A stretch of 16,351 nt of DNA, from contig CAZHUW010000061.1 in assembly GCA_964535295.1 (NCBI GenBank), forward strand, positions 1 through 16,351. The letters run 5' to 3'. Below, piece after piece: positions 14,347-16,351 of this stretch. This stretch comes from SB21 sp964535295 (GTDB lineage Bacteria > CLD3 > SB21). A program made the position numbers and the translations under genes. Below the pieces are notes generated by a model that saw only the letters and a list, made by a program, of their open reading frames with translations, made no database searches and was not told where the DNA came from. Each line of letters starts with the position of its first letter. The first letter of the stretch is position 1.

Positions 14347-15297
14347 TTATTCTACGTTTTTACCGAAACTGGAACGAATCCTGGCTTCAGGGTCCGTTTC
14401 AATTTTTATCCGTTCAATACCATCAATCATCTTTTGCAGAAATTGGTTCAGGACATTGTCACCAAGATAAATTACGGATAAAATCATCTTTTCATGGGCA
14501 ATTTCAAATCCGATACTGCTAAAATTGATCTTCTTTATATATTTTGTAAGCTGAGGATTCTTTTCAACAGCCTGCAGTTTAGCCGCAATGTTCTCATCTA
14601 TCTGGAAGCGCTGATTGAAAGCCAAATACGGCTCGCCGAACTGGGGGAAACGAAACTCATGCTCCGTAATAGCATCCGAAAGGCGCCGTATGCCTTCCGA
14701 TATGATCATCGAGATGCTGCTTCCGTCCGTTGTAAACACTTTCGGTGCGCCGTACTTATCACAAAGGATCAGTCCGATGCAGTTGTGTTTTTCGATGAGT
14801 TTTTTAAAGAACAGCTCGATTGCAATATGCGGTATATGACTCCGGTTCTTTCGTGACTCAAAAATCTGCGCTACCGTAAGGATATCTTCTTTGATCTTTC
14901 TAATCGCGCAGTCGGGATTGATATGGTGGCAACCTTCGTTGATGCAGGCTTCAATAGGTTCGGAACAGCCTGTACGGGCCTTGTAATCAAGCAGGTTTTC
15001 GAATTTTGCGCGAATATCTTTTTCATTGGCGGAGATATTGAGTGCTTCGCTGTAAAACTCCACGGCCGTGCGTATCAACGCCTCAAGGAAGTTCTTAAGT
15101 TGGTCGTAACTCAACTCCTCAATGAAAGTATCGTATTCTTTATAGATATGAAATTTCTTCTTAATACGATCGATCTTCTCTTCGTCAAATAGCCTTGAAT
15201 CCAGTTCAAAGCTTTTTTGAAATTTAACCGATTCTCCGAGATTTGCTTTAGGGTCGGTTTCGGTCGAAGCAATTACATCTCGCGTGTTAACTTCCAT
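14347..15297 (-). CDS. Unknown protein with a four-cysteine cluster and a roadblock-like C-terminal part
   Basis: A 316-residue protein that I cannot assign. No signal peptide is visible, so it is probably cytoplasmic. Residues about 38-110 are helical. A compact cysteine cluster follows, C111-X6-C118-X4-C123-X6-C130 with H124-H125 directly after the third cysteine, which could bind zinc or an Fe-S cluster. Residues about 165-215 (CIGLILCDKYGAPKVFT onward, then a long helix) have the strand-turn-strand-helix pattern of Roadblock/LC7 or GAF-like sensor domains, with a matching strand pair near 265-290. Two more cysteines, C173 and C179, lie in that segment. The gene is the first of the six-gene operon, 17 bases before yggS, behind a good sigma-70-like promoter. 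A redox- or metal-sensing regulator of the operon or of division is conceivable, but this is inference. Confidence 0.8.
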   Translation of the reverse strand: MEVNTRDVIASTETDPKANLGESVKFQKSFELDSRLFDEEKIDRIKKKFHIYKEYDTFIEELSYDQLKNFLEALIRTAVEFYSEALNISANEKDIRAKFENLLDYKARTGCSEPIEACINEGCHHINPDCAIRKIKEDILTVAQIFESRKNRSHIPHIAIELFFKKLIEKHNCIGLILCDKYGAPKVFTTDGSSISMIISEGIRRLSDAITEHEFRFPQFGEPYLAFNQRFQIDENIAAKLQAVEKNPQLTKYIKKINFSSIGFEIAHEKMILSVIYLGDNVLNQFLQKMIDGIERIKIETDPEARIRSSFGKNVE

Positions 15298-15340
15298 TGC
15301 GGCAAAAATTTCAGGATGATTATAAGCCTATAGATTAATA

Positions 15341-15369
15341 AATATATTTTATAAAACGTTAAAAATCAA
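15341..15369 (-). promoter_or_regulatory. Sigma-70-like promoter of the six-gene operon
   Basis: On the - strand TTGATT (15364-15369) and TATATT (15341-15346) are 17 bp apart, matching consensus at four and five of six bases. The start would be near 15334, with a leader of about 37 bases. A perfect TATAAT further down (15319-15324, - strand) lacks a -35 box at the right distance and could be a secondary start. Confidence 0.5.
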
Positions 15370-15375
15370 TAAAAA

Positions 15376-15396
15376 TGTCAGGTGTAGGTGTCACAC
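15376..15396. promoter_or_regulatory. Possible operator between divergent promoters
   Basis: TGTCA occurs at 15376-15380 and again at 15389-15393. The interval contains GGTGT twice, six bases apart (15381 and 15387). GTGT-C-ACAC at 15388-15396 is a short palindrome. The block is GC-richer than the AT-rich gap around it and lies between the two outward-facing promoters. Protein binding is only a possibility. Confidence 0.25.
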
Positions 15397-15413
15397 AATT
15401 CTCAAATTTTATG

Positions 15414-15442
15414 TTGATACCAAACTATTTTTTCAGTATTAT
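15414..15442 (+). promoter_or_regulatory. Sigma-70-like promoter for the secreted beta-rich protein
   Basis: TTGATA (15414-15419) and TATTAT (15437-15442) are exactly 17 bp apart, each one mismatch from consensus. Transcription would start near 15449, with a leader of about 50 bases ending in a GGAGGG ribosome binding site. Confidence 0.65.
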
Positions 15443-15499
15443 TGTTGTTAATTAATACCTTAATCACCATTTCTATTTTTCATTGGAGGGATAAATCCT

Positions 15500-16192
15500 A
15501 TGGTAAGAACAGCCCGTTTTATTATTATGGCAGCAATAGGCCTGATTTTTATCGTCGACCATCAGGTAATTGCCCAAGCCACTGTCAAAGTTGAACCGGA
15601 TACCATTCTTGCCGGCGATCAGGAGGCGAAGATCACAGTATCAGCGGCTAAAATAGATGCGGGACTGAACTGTGTTTCCCGCAAAGGGGGCGGCAATTTT
15701 AGTGATTTTAAGGTTGTACAATCTGCATCCGGAACTGTGAATCAAGCTTCATTTACAAGTCCGTTTCCGGGGGAAGTTGAGATTGAAGTTCTAGACGGGA
15801 AGTTTAACAAAATAGGTCAAACAAGCGTTACGGTGGTAGCACCAGTGCTTACCGTTCTGGAAGAATCAATGGTTAATAACATTGATTGGCAGTCAAAGTC
15901 CATGCCGCTCTATGTCAAAGTTACAGATCATCGGGATCGGCTCGTCAAAACAGCCAAATTACGTTGCAGACTATCCGAGATCGTTAATAAAAAGGTCGTA
16001 TCGACAACCTCGAAAGTGACTGATTTTGTGCTGAGGGAAAATTATTACGAGGCCACCATCACCGGATTGAAAGACGCGTCGTACAAAATCGAAGTCAGCG
16101 ACTTGAATCATATGGAAGCTTTTGACAATCTGGATAATCCGGATAATCCCCACCCTTCAACGGTGATCGAAGGGCTCAATATTTCATTTTAG
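15500..16192 (+). CDS. Secreted beta-rich protein, two Ig-like domains, unknown function
   Basis: A 230-residue exported protein. The signal peptide has a basic start, hydrophobic stretch 8-19 and an A25-Q26-A27 cleavage site. Two domains of alternating strands follow. The first (about 28-115) has VKVEPDTILAGDQEAKITVSA and a closing TSVTVVAP, similar in pattern to IPT/TIG or invasin-type Ig folds. The second (about 118-205) has PLYVKVTDHRDRLV, ATITGLKDASYKIEVSD and related strands, similar to prealbumin-like or Ig repeats. The tail (about 206-230) is Asp/Asn/Pro-rich with a repeated DNP and ends in LNISF; it is too short to be a T9SS sorting domain. Cys58 and Cys156 sit one in each domain. 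There is a strong Shine-Dalgarno (GGAGGG, 15485-15490) and a good promoter upstream. I do not recognise a family. Confidence 0.82.
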   Translation: MVRTARFIIMAAIGLIFIVDHQVIAQATVKVEPDTILAGDQEAKITVSAAKIDAGLNCVSRKGGGNFSDFKVVQSASGTVNQASFTSPFPGEVEIEVLDGKFNKIGQTSVTVVAPVLTVLEESMVNNIDWQSKSMPLYVKVTDHRDRLVKTAKLRCRLSEIVNKKVVSTTSKVTDFVLRENYYEATITGLKDASYKIEVSDLNHMEAFDNLDNPDNPHPSTVIEGLNISF

Positions 16193-16214
16193 ACTGAGCT
16201 TTAATTTTTTAACC

Positions 16215-16258
16215 AAACCCCGTGGTGGAGACGCAAGGGAAGTCCTGTCACGGGGTTT
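16215..16258 (+). terminator. Hairpin with GC-rich stem, probable terminator
   Basis: A perfect 10-bp stem AAACCCCGTG/CACGGGGTTT (16215-16224 with 16249-16258) encloses a 24-base loop, followed by a T-rich stretch 16261-16271. It lies 22 bases after the upstream stop and ends only 13 bases before the next ATG. It could stop the upstream transcript, or control the next gene if transcription reads through. Confidence 0.6.
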
Positions 16259-16271
16259 CATTTTATATTTT

Positions 16272-16351
16272 ATGAATCGATTGATCATTTTTACGTTGGT
16301 TCTAATAGTCTGGGGCTGTGCCAGTATGCAGCCTCCGGGCGGAGGCCCGGA
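16272..16351 (+). CDS. Start of a lipoprotein, probably of the Ig-like (Big_5) FCB family; cut by window end
   Basis: Only 26 complete codons are inside the window. They encode a clear lipoprotein signal: MNR, hydrophobic stretch 4-13 and lipobox V13-W14-G15-C16. The mature start CASMQPPGGGP resembles the C-A-x-P-x-GGP(K/E)D start of a large group of Bacteroidota and relatives' lipoproteins carrying an SbsA-like Ig domain. That assignment rests on very few residues. No Shine-Dalgarno is visible between the hairpin and the ATG. Confidence 0.6.
   Translation, partial: MNRLIIFTLVLIVWGCASMQPPGGGP

Noticed and set aside
16215..16258. Known riboswitch upstream of the last lipoprotein
   Set aside because: The stem and the loop sequence do not match any riboswitch class whose core I can recall; a terminator-like hairpin is the simpler reading.

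Overview
The window looks like chromosomal DNA from a Gram-negative member of the FCB superphylum, but not obviously from Bacteroidota proper. Two things suggest this. The protein cut by the left edge ends in a type A T9SS-like sorting domain of the NYPNPFNPSTTI kind, common in Ignavibacteria, Calditrichota, KSB1 and related lineages. Five other genes have lipobox-type lipoprotein signals. Several intergenic regions carry ordinary sigma-70-like promoters (TTGACA-like and TATAAT-like boxes 17 bp apart) rather than the TTTG/TAnnTTTG boxes of Bacteroidota. The lineage is an inference; there is no rRNA or ribosomal protein gene in the window. No phage, IS, CRISPR or tRNA was seen.

Layout from left to right. 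(1) Positions 3-1612 (+) hold the end of a secreted T9SS-type protein and a TPR lipoprotein, closed by a bidirectional terminator. (2) Positions 1679-3823 (-) hold an MltD-type lytic transglycosylase with LysM repeats. It is split in two by an in-frame TAA: the lipoprotein signal is on one side and the catalytic and LysM part on the other. (3) Positions 3938-4543 (-) encode an unknown lipoprotein. (4) Positions 4630-8692 (+) hold rlmN, a DUF5678-like small protein, a full-length DsbD-type electron transporter and a TlpA-type thioredoxin lipoprotein that DsbD could reduce. (5) dapD (-) and ggt (+) are divergent. (6) Positions 11379-15297 (-) form a tight six-gene operon in this order: a protein with a four-cysteine cluster, yggS, divIVA, a 68-residue protein that copies the DivIVA C-terminal tail, purine nucleoside phosphorylase, and a DUF2905 membrane protein. 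Three of its junctions are four-base start/stop overlaps. (7) Positions 15500-16351 (+) hold a secreted beta-rich protein, a hairpin and the start of another lipoprotein.

Much of the content concerns the cell envelope: peptidoglycan cleavage, diaminopimelate supply (dapD), periplasmic thiol redox (DsbD/TlpA), periplasmic glutathione or gamma-glutamyl turnover (ggt), and a DivIVA-type cell-pole or division scaffold. The least explained items are the duplicated DivIVA tail made into its own coupled gene, the cysteine-cluster protein heading that operon, and the nonsense codon in the transglycosylase.
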